From positions 65,550 to 129,549 of the forward strand of contig CAWJDY010000003.1 of NCBI GenBank assembly GCA_963841705.1: DNA of 64,000 bases, in the 5' to 3' direction. The position numbers were made by a program, and so were the translations under genes. The number at the start of each line of letters is the position of its first letter. Position 1 is the stretch's first letter. Positions 24,634-34,235 of this stretch are shown in pieces. The notes below the pieces were generated by a model that had not been told where the DNA came from, did no database searches, and saw only the letters and a list, made by a program, of their open reading frames with translations. The stretch is from VAZQ01 sp963841705. Its GTDB lineage: Bacteria > Pseudomonadota > Alphaproteobacteria > Rhizobiales > Xanthobacteraceae.

Positions 24634-26004
24634 ATGTCGCTTTCGTCCCGCATTATTGCTCAACTCACGATAACGACCTGCATAGCCAGCTGCATCGCGT
24701 ATGGATGGCTCTATTTGAAGCAAAGTCGCGTTCAGGAGCATCTCCACGAGCGCACTCTCCTGCAGCAGGCTCGAGAGATTTCACGATACTTGTCTGTCAA
24801 CGACAGCGGGCAGCCTGAGCTCAATCTGCCGCCCGCGCTGTATGAAGCCTATAACCGTCCCGGCAGCACATATCGGTATGTCATCCGGGATGACAGTGGA
24901 AGCATCGTGGCGAGATCCAGCGGTCACGCGGAGCTGCCAATGGTACTTTCCAGTACCAAGGAGGCACGTGAATGGAGGAGGAAAATTGTCGATGATGACG
25001 CAATGCTTCCGATAACACTAGCCGGAAGAACGCTCACAATCGGCATTGATGACAGGTTACCGAAGTCCTCGTCCCTAAACTCATCCGTTTTCAACGAATT
25101 CATTACCGATGGCGGCTGGCTTAGCATCCCGTTTCTCTTGGCGCTTTTACTTGTGAGCGCATACACCGTGCGAAAAACGCTTTCGCCGCTTGGCAAGCTG
25201 TCGAGTATGGCCGCGCAAATCAATCCTGGAAATCCCGGAATCCGATTGCCGCAGTCCGGCATCCCCCAAGAGATTCTGCCGGCAGTGCACGCGTTTAATT
25301 CCGGCCTTGATCAACTCGACGAGGGGTTCAGGCGACAACGCGAATTCTGCGCCAATGTGGCGCATCAGTTGCGGACACCTCTCGCGGTGCTGTCGGCCAA
25401 CATCGACCTCATGCCGGACAGGACAGTTGCTACCAAGCTGCAATACGATGTCGATCTGATGAGTCGCATGGTGTCCCAGCTGCTGCTGGTGGCTAAGCTC
25501 GAGTCGTTGAATATACCGCTCGATCACGAGATAGATCTGTGCTCATGCGTGCAGGAAGTGGCCGGGAACCTCGGACCGATCGCTATCGCAACGGGTAAGA
25601 CCCTCGAAGTCGATCAACCCGAAGCGCCAGTCTTCATCCGTGGCAATGCGTCCCTTGTGAGCTCGGCCATCGGCAATTTGATCGAGAATGCCCTGAACCA
25701 CAGCCCGTCCGGCACTCCTGTGCGAGTCCGGGTAACGTCAAGTCGCTGCATCGAGGTCCATGATTGCGGTCCCGGAGTACCCCCCGATCTGCGCGAAAGG
25801 ATCTTTGAAAGATTCTGGCGGGGAGACACCAGCCGAGCTGACGGGGCAGGCTTGGGATTATCGATCGTGCGTCAGATCATGCAGATGCAGGGGGGAACGG
25901 TTTCGGTTGCCGACGTACCAGGCGGTGGGGCAAAATTCTCCTTGCAGTTTCCGGCATGGGATACGGTCGCCCGGACAAAGTCCGTAACCCCCCTCGCCGC
26001 ATAA
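24634..26004 (+). CDS. sensor histidine kinase of the QseC type
   Basis: A 456-residue membrane kinase. An N-terminal helix (IIAQLTITTCIASCIAYGWL), a ~130-residue periplasmic sensor, a second helix (LSIPFLLALLLVSAYTV), then a HAMP-like linker, the HisKA box REFCANVAHQLRTPLAVL (phospho-His in HQLRTP), and the HATPase domain with NLIENALNHSP, DCGPGVP and GAGLGLSIVRQI. It phosphorylates the regulator encoded just upstream. Its signal is unknown. Confidence 0.9.
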   Translation: MSLSSRIIAQLTITTCIASCIAYGWLYLKQSRVQEHLHERTLLQQAREISRYLSVNDSGQPELNLPPALYEAYNRPGSTYRYVIRDDSGSIVARSSGHAELPMVLSSTKEAREWRRKIVDDDAMLPITLAGRTLTIGIDDRLPKSSSLNSSVFNEFITDGGWLSIPFLLALLLVSAYTVRKTLSPLGKLSSMAAQINPGNPGIRLPQSGIPQEILPAVHAFNSGLDQLDEGFRRQREFCANVAHQLRTPLAVLSANIDLMPDRTVATKLQYDVDLMSRMVSQLLLVAKLESLNIPLDHEIDLCSCVQEVAGNLGPIAIATGKTLEVDQPEAPVFIRGNASLVSSAIGNLIENALNHSPSGTPVRVRVTSSRCIEVHDCGPGVPPDLRERIFERFWRGDTSRADGAGLGLSIVRQIMQMQGGTVSVADVPGGGAKFSLQFPAWDTVARTKSVTPLAA

Positions 26005-26235
26005 ACTGATACCTCGGCTTTCTCCGTCTCGCCGTGGAGCCCGCTTGCTCCGGCACATTCTATCAGTCGGCGAGCTATTGCTGCGAGAATTGGGTTCGGA
26101 GTTTTGCCCTCCCGCCGCCCGGAAAAACTCGCATTCGCTCACCAATGTCATTTTATTGCCCAATGACCGTCAGCCAGGCGTCAGCAAACTTCGTCACGAC
26201 AGCAGCGGATCAGGGGAAGAGCGGGGGGATTGCTC

Positions 26236-26865
26236 ATGAATGCGCCAAGGATTGCGCTTGCAATAGCGCGTGGTTCGTTCGCGTCTCCATCCTGTTGGCT
26301 GATGACTGCGCTCCTTGTCGGGCAACACGCCGTTCCGGCATCTGCCGACCCGATCAATGACGGCAAGGCCGCCTTCTCTCAGTGCTCCATGTGCCACAGC
26401 ATCACGGGGGCTCAGGACTCGGGGCCACATCTCAACGGCGTTGTCGGACGTAAAAGTGGTTCCGTGCCGAACTTCAATTACAGCTCCGCCATGAAAAGTA
26501 CGGAGATCGTATGGGACACGGAGACGCTTGACAGGTTCCTTGCCAATCCGCAGCAAGCCGTGCCGGGCACTCGCATGCCATTTTCGGGACTCCCGGATGC
26601 AGCCAAGCGTGCCGCCCTCATTGCGTACCTCGCGACACTGAAGGAGGACGCAACCGCTCAGACGGCCGCACCTGCGGGAGCCACCGGTGCCAGCGATGGA
26701 CCGGTTGTAGTTTCCTCAACGCCGAGGGCGCCGGAGCAGCCTACAAAGCCGGTAGATGCGGCGGCTAATGCGAAGAAGCCAGCACCCAAACCTGTGAAGT
26801 CCGTCAAGAAAACGCCAACGCCGAGCATCGGGATCCTGCCCCGATACGAGGTTCACGCGTGGTAG
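26236..26865 (+). CDS. class I c-type cytochrome with Pro/Ala/Lys-rich tail
   Basis: A 209-residue exported cytochrome. Signal peptide ~residues 1-38, ending near PASAD. The haem site is CSMCH (F-SQCSMCHSITG). The N-terminal helix and the GPHLNGVVGRKSG segment are those of mitochondrial-type cytochrome c, and the axial Met lies in PGTRMPFSG. After the fold ends (~residue 138) comes a ~70-residue low-complexity tail rich in Ala, Pro and Lys that could reach through the periplasm or bind a partner. ATG 26236 is preferred over TTG 26230. It begins the long plus-strand run after the kinase. Confidence 0.88.
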   Translation: MNAPRIALAIARGSFASPSCWLMTALLVGQHAVPASADPINDGKAAFSQCSMCHSITGAQDSGPHLNGVVGRKSGSVPNFNYSSAMKSTEIVWDTETLDRFLANPQQAVPGTRMPFSGLPDAAKRAALIAYLATLKEDATAQTAAPAGATGASDGPVVVSSTPRAPEQPTKPVDAAANAKKPAPKPVKSVKKTPTPSIGILPRYEVHAW

Positions 26866-26973
26866 GTTGAGGGGGGATGAAGCGTCGTTACCACACGCAT
26901 TTTCGTATCTGATCCCGTGCGTTGCACGGCGGTAGGTATTGCGCTGGGTACCGGACGATGCGTGCTGACAAAC

Positions 26974-28569
26974 ATGAACCGCCGGTCCAAAATCTCTGGC
27001 TTCCACTTACCGAATGCTTTTGCGGGCCTGGCGCGCAAGCTGCTGCTGCTCCTGCCGGCAGGACTCATCATATTCACAACGGGTTGTGTAGGGGTAGACC
27101 AGGCCCTTGAGGCTAATGCACAGGTTGCGTCCGGAGATCTTGCGCCGGCCGATGTCCAGGAGTGTGCGGCCTGGTTCACGAAGCTCGATCAAATCATCGA
27201 TGCGGCCGGTGTGCGCGATGCCGAGGCGCGTCCAATTCCCGGGTTCCCATACCTGCGCGTCAATCGTTTCCTGGCCTCATTCCGGGAACAGGCACAAAAG
27301 GATCAGACTGTATTTTCTGCGTGGCAGGGTCGGCTCAGAGAGCTTGACGCACGAGCACGCGGCTTTGAGCTGAAGAATCTGCCGCCACCTGTGCTGGCAG
27401 CCCTTCCAGCAAGCAGCTGGTCGGCTGCAAAGGCACGCACCGATCAATGCGCCCTCGCTTTGACGAAACGTGATGCCGCATCCGCTTCACGAAGGGAGTT
27501 GCTCACAGCGCGGGCGCAGGTGCCGGATGACTACGCGGATTGGCAACGCTCGATCGGCCTTTACTCGGTTGCCAAGGTGCCATTCTTCGAGTTTGCGAAA
27601 GGATGGCAAAAGGAAACAACGGCCATGTTCGAGCGCGCCGCTGCGGGCACGGCCGATCAACAGCATTTTGTTCGCTACCAGCCACCGGGCAGTGCGGCGC
27701 CTGCGCAGCGCGTCGCCTCCATTCTGGCGAACGCAAAGACGGATGCTCTGGGCATCCCGCAGTTTGGCGCTCGAGAGGCTGAAATCCTGTTCGCGACTTT
27801 TGCGCCGACATTCGAGATCGAGACCGGCGGCGACTACGACCGGATTGGGCCATTGCGCTGGGCCGGCGGCGAAACACCGGAAGTGGATGTTTCCCGCCCA
27901 ACCATCTACCGCCGCATCGCGTTCACGCGTTACGGGGCACATACTCTGCTGCAGCTGGTTTACATGATCTGGTTTCCGGAGCGCCCGCAGAACAACGCGC
28001 TCGATCCGTTGTCGGGCAAGCTCGACGGCATCGCCTTACGGGTGACCTTGGATCGAAGTGGGCGGCCGCTCGTCTATGACTCCATCCACCTTTGCGGCTG
28101 TTATCACATGTTCTTCCCGACGTCACGGGTGAAGCCGATCCCGCCGCCCGACCCGGATGTCGAATGGGCCTTCATACCGCGGACCCTGCCGGCAATCGAC
28201 GCGCCGCAACGGCTTGTCGTTCGCGTGACAAGCCGCAGTCATTATCTCACGGACATTCGCCTGGACACGGGCAGCCGCGGCACGACCTACGCGATGGTGG
28301 ATGACGGCGATCTGCGAACGCTTCCGACGGCGGAAGGTACACGCAGCGTCTTCGGACCGAATGGGATCGTGCCCGGCACGGATCGCGGCGAGCGGATGGT
28401 GACCTGGTCGCTGGGCGTAGAAGACGCAGGTGCCATGCGGGAGTGGGGACGGCATGCCACTGCTCTGATTGGACGACGCCAGTTCGACGATGCGGACTTG
28501 ATCGAGCGGCGATTTCAGATCGTACCCACGGTAGAAACCATGCCGAAAGTCTCGGCTCGGAGCTCCTGA
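26974..28569 (+). CDS. large exported lipoprotein, function unknown
   Basis: A 531-residue protein with a lipobox (LLPAGLIIFTTGCVGVD). The body has no recognised domain by eye but is rich in conserved-looking aromatic and charged segments: WFTKLDQIIDAAG, FPYLRVNRFLASFREQ, YDRIGPLRWAGGETPEVD, LLQLVYMIWFPERPQNNALD and SIHLCGCYHMFFPT. The HLCGCYH segment might bind a metal or form a disulfide. It follows the cytochrome by 108 bp and precedes the DUF547 gene by 33 bp, so these are probably one transcript. Confidence 0.75.
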   Translation: MNRRSKISGFHLPNAFAGLARKLLLLLPAGLIIFTTGCVGVDQALEANAQVASGDLAPADVQECAAWFTKLDQIIDAAGVRDAEARPIPGFPYLRVNRFLASFREQAQKDQTVFSAWQGRLRELDARARGFELKNLPPPVLAALPASSWSAAKARTDQCALALTKRDAASASRRELLTARAQVPDDYADWQRSIGLYSVAKVPFFEFAKGWQKETTAMFERAAAGTADQQHFVRYQPPGSAAPAQRVASILANAKTDALGIPQFGAREAEILFATFAPTFEIETGGDYDRIGPLRWAGGETPEVDVSRPTIYRRIAFTRYGAHTLLQLVYMIWFPERPQNNALDPLSGKLDGIALRVTLDRSGRPLVYDSIHLCGCYHMFFPTSRVKPIPPPDPDVEWAFIPRTLPAIDAPQRLVVRVTSRSHYLTDIRLDTGSRGTTYAMVDDGDLRTLPTAEGTRSVFGPNGIVPGTDRGERMVTWSLGVEDAGAMREWGRHATALIGRRQFDDADLIERRFQIVPTVETMPKVSARSS

Positions 28570-28602
28570 TTTTGGTGGGTTATTTGTTACGGGGACAAAA
28601 AA

Positions 28603-29517
28603 ATGCGGGGCACATTCAACATGACACCTGTCTTGCGCCGCTCGGTTCTTGGCGGCGCTCTTGCAGTCATCGCCAGCTCGGTCGCATCGCGGGTCGGGCT
28701 AGCGGCTCCGTCTGCGCAGCTTTGGCAGAAGTGGTCGGCAAACGACCCGAGCTCCCGGGTCGTAATCGATCACCAGGCTTGGGGCACGTTCCTGCGCCGC
28801 TATCTGGTCGAGGAACCGGATGGGATAAATCGACTGCGCTACGGCGAGGTATCCCCAGGCGATCGACAGGCATTGGGCAGATACCTCGAGATTATGTCGC
28901 AGGTTCTGGTGTCTTCCCTTAACCCGACAGAGCAGTTTGCCTACTGGGTGAACCTCTACAATGCGCTTACGGTCAAGGTTGTGCTCGACCATTATCCCGT
29001 CGCCTCGATCCGCGAAATCACCTTGGGCGGCTCGTTCCTTCTCAATCTCATCACCGGTGTTTCGGGACCCTGGCAAGCAAAGCTGATTCAGATCGAAGAT
29101 GAGGCAGTCGGGCTCGATGACATCGAGCACCGCATCCTGCGGCCGTTGTTCAAAGACAATCGCATCCATTATGCCGTCAATTGTGCCTCCATCGGGTGCC
29201 CGACCCTGATGCAGGCTCCGTTCAGCGCCAAGAATCTGCAAGCCATGCTGGATCGCGGGGCGAGGCTCTACGTCAATCATCCGCGGGGCGCGCGGGCCGA
29301 GGGCGCGGGTCTGACGGTCTCATCGATATACCGCTGGTACAAGGATGACTTTGGCGGCAGCTGGCAAGGGGTGCTCGCCCATCTTCGTCGCTACGCCAAC
29401 CCGGCGACTACGAAAATGCTGGCACCCTTCGAGACGATTTCCGCCGACTACTACGACTGGCAGCTAATCGATACCGCCACCTATTCGAGGACCGCCCAGG
29501 CGCGCGAGCGGGGATAA
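28603..29517 (+). CDS. DUF547 exported protein
   Basis: A 304-residue protein of the DUF547 family: residues around FAYWVNLYNALTVKVVLDHY are the family core, followed by DDIEHRILRPLFKDNRIHYA and VNCASIGCPTL, where the conserved His and Cys suggest a papain-like fold. The N-terminus LRRSVLGGALAVIASSVASR looks like a twin-arginine signal. The function is unknown; the family often sits near TVP38-type membrane proteins, as here. It is the third gene of the probable operon. Confidence 0.82.
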   Translation: MRGTFNMTPVLRRSVLGGALAVIASSVASRVGLAAPSAQLWQKWSANDPSSRVVIDHQAWGTFLRRYLVEEPDGINRLRYGEVSPGDRQALGRYLEIMSQVLVSSLNPTEQFAYWVNLYNALTVKVVLDHYPVASIREITLGGSFLLNLITGVSGPWQAKLIQIEDEAVGLDDIEHRILRPLFKDNRIHYAVNCASIGCPTLMQAPFSAKNLQAMLDRGARLYVNHPRGARAEGAGLTVSSIYRWYKDDFGGSWQGVLAHLRRYANPATTKMLAPFETISADYYDWQLIDTATYSRTAQARERG

Positions 29518-29576
29518 CTCGCGCGACACTGCCTGGTTTGCTTCCGGACACTCTCAACAGCAGAAGTGCGAACGCC

Positions 29577-30347
29577 ATGTCTCATGCCGTAAACATCCTT
29601 CAAGCCCCCATTGAGGTTGAGGAGGCTTCACCGCCTCGCGTTGCTTCCGCCCGGCGCCTGCTTCCACTTCTGCTTCTTGCCGCAGCCAGCATCTTGTTTT
29701 TGCTTTTCGGCGGACGGCATTACCTGACATTCGCCGCACTGGCAGAGAACAGAGAATGGTTGCACGCACTGGTGGCGCGATCGAGCACGCTTGCGGCAAT
29801 GTACTTCATTGTAGGCTATGCGGGCCTGACCGCGCTCTCCGTGCCCGGCGGCGCAATCCTGACCATCGCTGCCGGATTCTTGTTCGGGATTTGGGAGGGC
29901 TTGGTCTGCGCAGTCACTGGCGCAACAATCGGGGCAGCGGCGATTTTTCTTGCTGCGCGAGCCGGCCTGGGTGGCTTAGCGGAACGTGCTGGACCGCACG
30001 CGTGCCGGCTCAAGGCCGGGTTTGGCGCCAACGCGCTCAACTACTTGTTGGTATTGCGTCTCATACCGATCTTTCCCTTTTGGCTCGTGAACCTCGTTGC
30101 CGCACTCGCCGGCATGCGCTTCGGCACTTACGTGCTCGGCACATTCGTTGGGATCATCCCGGGCAGCCTCGTTTATGTCAGTTTCGGCAACGGAATGGGC
30201 GACCTGGTCGCAGCCAGCCGGGCACCCGACCTCTCCATCCTGTCTCAGCCGAGCGTGCTGTTGCCCATCATTGGCCTTGCGGTGCTCCCGCTGATGCCCG
30301 TCTTGCACAAGCGTTGGCGAGCTCAGCATCACAGGGAAACCGCATGA
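29577..30347 (+). CDS. TVP38/TMEM64 family membrane protein
   Basis: A 256-residue inner-membrane protein of the DedA/SNARE-associated superfamily. It has at least five hydrophobic segments and the family signature GYAGLTALSVPGGAILTIAA followed by GFLFGIWEGL, plus the later LRLIPIFPFWLVNLVAALAG motif. Family members are linked to lipid scrambling or lipid-linked transport. ATG 29577 is used in place of an upstream TTG. Its stop codon overlaps the start of a possible 40-codon frame. Confidence 0.87.
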   Translation: MSHAVNILQAPIEVEEASPPRVASARRLLPLLLLAAASILFLLFGGRHYLTFAALAENREWLHALVARSSTLAAMYFIVGYAGLTALSVPGGAILTIAAGFLFGIWEGLVCAVTGATIGAAAIFLAARAGLGGLAERAGPHACRLKAGFGANALNYLLVLRLIPIFPFWLVNLVAALAGMRFGTYVLGTFVGIIPGSLVYVSFGNGMGDLVAASRAPDLSILSQPSVLLPIIGLAVLPLMPVLHKRWRAQHHRETA

Positions 30348-30466
30348 GGGAAGCGCCGGGCTTCGGTCTCTGCATCATGTCGGATGCTTTGGCGGTCGCC
30401 GCGACGGCGATTCTGAAGGACTGCCTGTCGTCGAAGCTGCCATTGCCAGCTCGCCGGGGTGGCTAA
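30344..30466 (+). CDS. possible small protein overlapping the TVP38-type gene
   Basis: An ATG overlaps the preceding TGA (ATGA), giving 40 codons that start MREAPGFGLCIMSDALAVAA and end in a basic stretch (LPARRGG). The following aminotransferase uses AAGGAG within this stop region as its ribosome-binding site. It could be translated by coupling, or may only be spacer. No family is recognised. Confidence 0.3.
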   Translation: MREAPGFGLCIMSDALAVAATAILKDCLSSKLPLPARRGG

Positions 30467-30477
30467 GGAGAGTCTCA

Positions 30478-31845
30478 ATGCTACAAGCCATCCGGATCGA
30501 TGATTGTGCTGGAAATCTCTACGAGCGTTACGTCAATCCGCAGTGGGTGAGGTTGCTTGACGTTCTGCAGATGAACGTCGACTACGTGCATTGTAGCGGA
30601 GCCGAGCTTCATATTGCAGACGGACGAGTTATTCTCGATTTCAATTCCGGATACTGCGTCCACAACGTCGGGCACAATCATCCCCGCGTCGTCGCGGCTC
30701 TCAAGGACGAGCTCGACAAAGCTGGGCCGGCGATGCTGCAGAATCATGTCGCGGACCTCGCGGGCAGACTAGCTGAGAGGCTTTGCACGCTTGCCGGCGG
30801 CCGCCTGACCAAGGCGTTCTTCGGAAGCTCAGGCAGCGAGGGTATCGAGGCCGCGATCAAATTTGCCCGCGCGCACACGGGCCGGCCTGGCATCCTGTGC
30901 GCGGCCGGGGGCTTCCATGGCCTCACTTGCGGCGCGCTGTCCTTGATGTCGAACGCCTTCTGGAGGGAAGGGTTTGGATCGTTGCTGCCGAGCACGGAAT
31001 TCGTCCCATATGGCGATGTCGAGATACTGCAGCACAAGCTCGCCACTAAGTCCTTTGCCGCGTTCGTTCTGGAACCGATCCAGGGCGAGGCCGGCGTTGT
31101 GGTGCCGCCAAAAGAGTACTTGTCCGCCGTTCAAGACCTCTGCCGCCGCTATCACACGCTTTTCGTTCTGGATGAGGTTCAAACCGGCCTTTACAGGACC
31201 GGACCTTTCCTTGCCGCGCATCACTTCGGTGTCAAACCGGACATGGTCGTTCTGGCCAAGGCGCTCAGCGGCGGGCTGATCCCGTGCAGTGCCGTGCTGA
31301 TGTCGGATGCGGTGTGCAGCTCGGTCTACAGCTCGCTCAAACGTGCGCTGATTCATACCTCCACCTTTGGTGAAAACAGCCTCGCCATGCGTGCCGGTCT
31401 GGCAACTCTGGACATCCTGGAGGACGAGCGACTCGACCATCGCGCAACAGCGGCGGGTGCGTATCTTCGCGGCGCGCTCAATGAGCGACTGACGCAATTC
31501 GAGATGGTGGGCGAGATCCGCGGCCTCGGAATGCTCAACGCGGTACAATTCAGACCACCCCGATCACTCAAGTTGCGGATAGCCTTCGAGGCAATTGCAA
31601 AAATCCATCCGGCAATATTCGGGCAAATTCTGGCGATGCGAATGTTCCGGGAACACCGAATACTCACACAAGTCTGCGGCAACGATTTCATGGTGCTGAA
31701 GGTTTCTCCTCCCCTCGTGGTCGATGATGATCAGCTGGAACGATTTATTTGCGCAACCGAGCAGGTCGTGGAGTTGATGCACAGTTCCAGCGGCTTTTGG
31801 TCCGAAGCGCTTGGCATAGCGCGACGGGTGATGGGATCGATATGA
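30478..31845 (+). CDS. class III PLP-dependent aminotransferase
   Basis: A 455-residue enzyme of the ornithine/acetylornithine/4-aminobutyrate aminotransferase type. Key positions: FFGSSGSEGIEAAIKFAR (phosphate-binding and PLP stacking region), LDEVQTGLYRTG with the Asp that pairs with the pyridine nitrogen, and the Schiff-base Lys in VVLAKALSGGLIPCS. It would move an amino group between an aldehyde or keto acceptor and an amino acid donor; the substrate is unknown. The stop codon overlaps the start of the polyketide synthase gene (ATGA), so the two are translationally coupled. That suggests the product gains an amine or that an amino precursor is made here. Confidence 0.88.
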   Translation: MLQAIRIDDCAGNLYERYVNPQWVRLLDVLQMNVDYVHCSGAELHIADGRVILDFNSGYCVHNVGHNHPRVVAALKDELDKAGPAMLQNHVADLAGRLAERLCTLAGGRLTKAFFGSSGSEGIEAAIKFARAHTGRPGILCAAGGFHGLTCGALSLMSNAFWREGFGSLLPSTEFVPYGDVEILQHKLATKSFAAFVLEPIQGEAGVVVPPKEYLSAVQDLCRRYHTLFVLDEVQTGLYRTGPFLAAHHFGVKPDMVVLAKALSGGLIPCSAVLMSDAVCSSVYSSLKRALIHTSTFGENSLAMRAGLATLDILEDERLDHRATAAGAYLRGALNERLTQFEMVGEIRGLGMLNAVQFRPPRSLKLRIAFEAIAKIHPAIFGQILAMRMFREHRILTQVCGNDFMVLKVSPPLVVDDDQLERFICATEQVVELMHSSSGFWSEALGIARRVMGSI

Positions 31846-33095
31846 CCGTGATTGATGCGACAGCGCGATTTGGCAATGTTGCTTTGCGTGATCCGCAAAA
31901 CAAAGTAGCCAGGGATCGGCGAGGGAAAATTCATCCGAGCGACGTGAGGGGCGAAAGCTTTTCCCATCGAAGAGCCGTGGATGAAATCTCAAGCACCTGG
32001 CGGCGGAACGAGACGAAAACGGCAAGGATAGCCGGCGTAGGCAGCGCGATGCCCGCGCATCGATTTCCGCAAGAGGCGATCACTGCCATGCTGAAAGACC
32101 TCTGGGAGGGCGAGCTGCAAAATCCGGAGCTGCTCGATCGGTTCCACTCACGTATGGGGGTCGATTATCGGCATTTGGCCTTTCCACTGGAGCGCTATGC
32201 GCAGTTTACCTCATGGGGCGAAACAAACGCCGCCTGGCTTGAGGCAGCCGAGGAATTGGGCGTCCGTGCCATTGATGAAGCTCTCGATCATGCCGGAATG
32301 TCGCGGCACGATCTGAATGCGCTGTTCGTCGTTTCGATAACCGGTATCGCAAGCCCTTCGCTGGATGCGCGGTTGATCAATCGTATGCGGTTGCGGCCGA
32401 ACATCAAGCGCACCCCCATTTTTGGGATTGGCTGCGCCGGCGGTGCAATTGGTCTCAGTCGGGCGCGCGATTACACGCTGGCTTATCCCGGGCACACCGC
32501 CGCGATCCTGGCGGTCGAGCTTTGTTCTCTGACGCTGCGAAGGGATGACTTGTCGACGGCCAACCAGATTGCAGCCGGACTGTTTGGCGATGGGGCGGTG
32601 GCAGCGATCGTGGCGGGCTCCAAAGTAGCCAATGACCTGCCGCTACTTTCGACATTTGCAGGTCCGCATATTCTGGATTGCAACTCAGTGTTCTATCCAA
32701 ACTCGGAAGATGTCATGGGGTGGGACATTTCCGAAAACGGGTTCAGAATCGTGCTGTCGCCGCGCTTGCCCGAGGTGATCAACGAGAACCTCGCCGGAGA
32801 TGTCGATGCATTCTTAAGCAGTCACGAGCTAAGCCGTGGCGATATCGGCACCTGGGTGATCCACACGGGTGGTCCAAAGGTGCTCGAGGCCATCCAGAAT
32901 ACTCTTCAGCTGCGCGATCGGGATCTGGAGCGATCGTGGAATTGCCTGAAGCGGTTCGGCAATCTTTCCTCGGCCTCGGTCCTGCTTGTGCTGGAAGACG
33001 TTATGACGAGCCATCCGCCGCTACCCGGGACCTATGGCGTACTGTTGGCAATGGGCCCAGGTTTCTGCTCGGAAATGATCCTGCTGCGGTGGTGA
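31842..33095 (+). CDS. type III polyketide synthase
   Basis: A 417-residue chalcone/stilbene-synthase-fold enzyme with all three catalytic residues: Cys198 in GIGCAGGAIGLSRARD, His341 in VIHTGGPKVLEAI, and Asn374 in FGNLSSASVLL. It has ~60 extra N-terminal residues that are polar and probably flexible. Type III enzymes extend an acyl-CoA starter with malonyl-CoA and cyclise it, giving alkylpyrones, alkylresorcinols or small phenolics in bacteria. The starter here is unknown. Its ATG overlaps the stop of the aminotransferase gene, and its own stop overlaps the GTG start of the FAD oxidoreductase. Confidence 0.92.
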   Translation: MTVIDATARFGNVALRDPQNKVARDRRGKIHPSDVRGESFSHRRAVDEISSTWRRNETKTARIAGVGSAMPAHRFPQEAITAMLKDLWEGELQNPELLDRFHSRMGVDYRHLAFPLERYAQFTSWGETNAAWLEAAEELGVRAIDEALDHAGMSRHDLNALFVVSITGIASPSLDARLINRMRLRPNIKRTPIFGIGCAGGAIGLSRARDYTLAYPGHTAAILAVELCSLTLRRDDLSTANQIAAGLFGDGAVAAIVAGSKVANDLPLLSTFAGPHILDCNSVFYPNSEDVMGWDISENGFRIVLSPRLPEVINENLAGDVDAFLSSHELSRGDIGTWVIHTGGPKVLEAIQNTLQLRDRDLERSWNCLKRFGNLSSASVLLVLEDVMTSHPPLPGTYGVLLAMGPGFCSEMILLRW

Positions 33096-34234
33096 ACGTG
33101 AGCTTGCCCGCCGACACCGACGTCTTCGTGGTCGGGGGCGGGCCGGCAGGACTCGCTGCGGCAATGGCAGCCCGCCGCAACGGCTTTGAGGTTGTTGTTG
33201 CCGATCGAGCTCACCCTGCGATCGATAAGGCTTGTGGTGAAGGCCTGATGCCCGAGGGGGTCGCGGCATTGCGACGGATCGGCGTCGAGCTGGGCCGGGG
33301 GCATGGGTTGCCCTTTCGGGGCATACGCTTTGTGGACAATGAGCTCGAAGCGGAGGCGTTTTTTCCTCATCACGCCGGCCTGGGTTTGCGGCGGACGTTG
33401 CTGCATCAGCTCCTCGTGGAATGTGCGGAGAATGCAGGGGTGATGACGTATTGGCAAGCACGGGTAGATGCTCTCGATCCTTGCGGGGTCAAGGTCGGCG
33501 GCCAAACGGTGCGATGCCGATGGATCATCGGGGCGGACGGGTTCCATTCCCGGGTCCGCCAATGGGCCGGCCTGCTGCCGGCCTGGAAGCGCATGCGACG
33601 GATGGGATTGCGTCAGCATTTTCGCGTGCGACCGTGGACCGATCTTGTGGAGGTATACTGGCACAAGCATTGCCAGGCTTATGTCACGCCGGTAGGACCA
33701 GAGGAGGTGTGCATAGCGATTGTTGGCAGCGCAAAGGACGCGCGTATCACCGATATTGCAACCTTGTTTCCACAGCTTGCGAAGCGCCTTGGGCGCGCAG
33801 AGCCAATGGGGTCGCAGCGCGGCGCGATTTCGATGTCCACCAAATTGACCGCCGTCACTCGAGGCCGGATTGCGTTGGTAGGAGACGCATCCGGAACCCT
33901 TGATGCGGTTACCGGCGAAGGGCTCGCGCTGGCGTTTCGCCAGGCAAATTCACTTGGCGCTGCCCTCGCTGCCGGAGATCTTAGTACTTACGAAATGAGC
34001 CACCGCCGCATTGCCCGCATGCCGCGCCTGATGGAGCGGCTGTTGCTTCTAATGGATAGCAGCGATGGATTTCGCCGACGTGCTTTGCGAGCGGTGGCGG
34101 CGCGCCCTGTCACCTTCAGCCGCCTGCTGGCGGTGCACATGGGCGCGCTCCGCCCTTGGGAAGCGTCGTTTGACGCCTTCGATTTTGCTTTAAGGCTGCT
34201 CGCATCAAGAACCGTCATACGACCAAGCATGTAG
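33092..34234 (+). CDS. FAD-dependent oxidoreductase / geranylgeranyl-reductase-like
   Basis: A 380-residue flavoprotein. It opens with the dinucleotide-binding motif VFVVGGGPAGLAAAMAAR, then KACGEGLMPEGVAALR, the DG motif in WIIGADGFHSRVRQ, and the second FAD-binding motif GRIALVGDASGTLDAVTGEG. This is the pattern of the UbiH/geranylgeranyl-reductase superfamily. Such enzymes hydroxylate or reduce products of neighbouring type III synthases in several bacterial clusters. Start GTG 33092 overlaps the previous TGA; a second GTG at 33098 is possible. Confidence 0.88.
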   Translation: MNVSLPADTDVFVVGGGPAGLAAAMAARRNGFEVVVADRAHPAIDKACGEGLMPEGVAALRRIGVELGRGHGLPFRGIRFVDNELEAEAFFPHHAGLGLRRTLLHQLLVECAENAGVMTYWQARVDALDPCGVKVGGQTVRCRWIIGADGFHSRVRQWAGLLPAWKRMRRMGLRQHFRVRPWTDLVEVYWHKHCQAYVTPVGPEEVCIAIVGSAKDARITDIATLFPQLAKRLGRAEPMGSQRGAISMSTKLTAVTRGRIALVGDASGTLDAVTGEGLALAFRQANSLGAALAAGDLSTYEMSHRRIARMPRLMERLLLLMDSSDGFRRRALRAVAARPVTFSRLLAVHMGALRPWEASFDAFDFALRLLASRTVIRPSM

Positions 34235-34235
34235 T

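Noticed and set aside
32678..33091. Extended N-terminus of the FAD oxidoreductase frame
   Set aside because: The upstream part lies inside the polyketide synthase gene and lacks any conserved feature; the flavoprotein fold begins right after GTG 33092.
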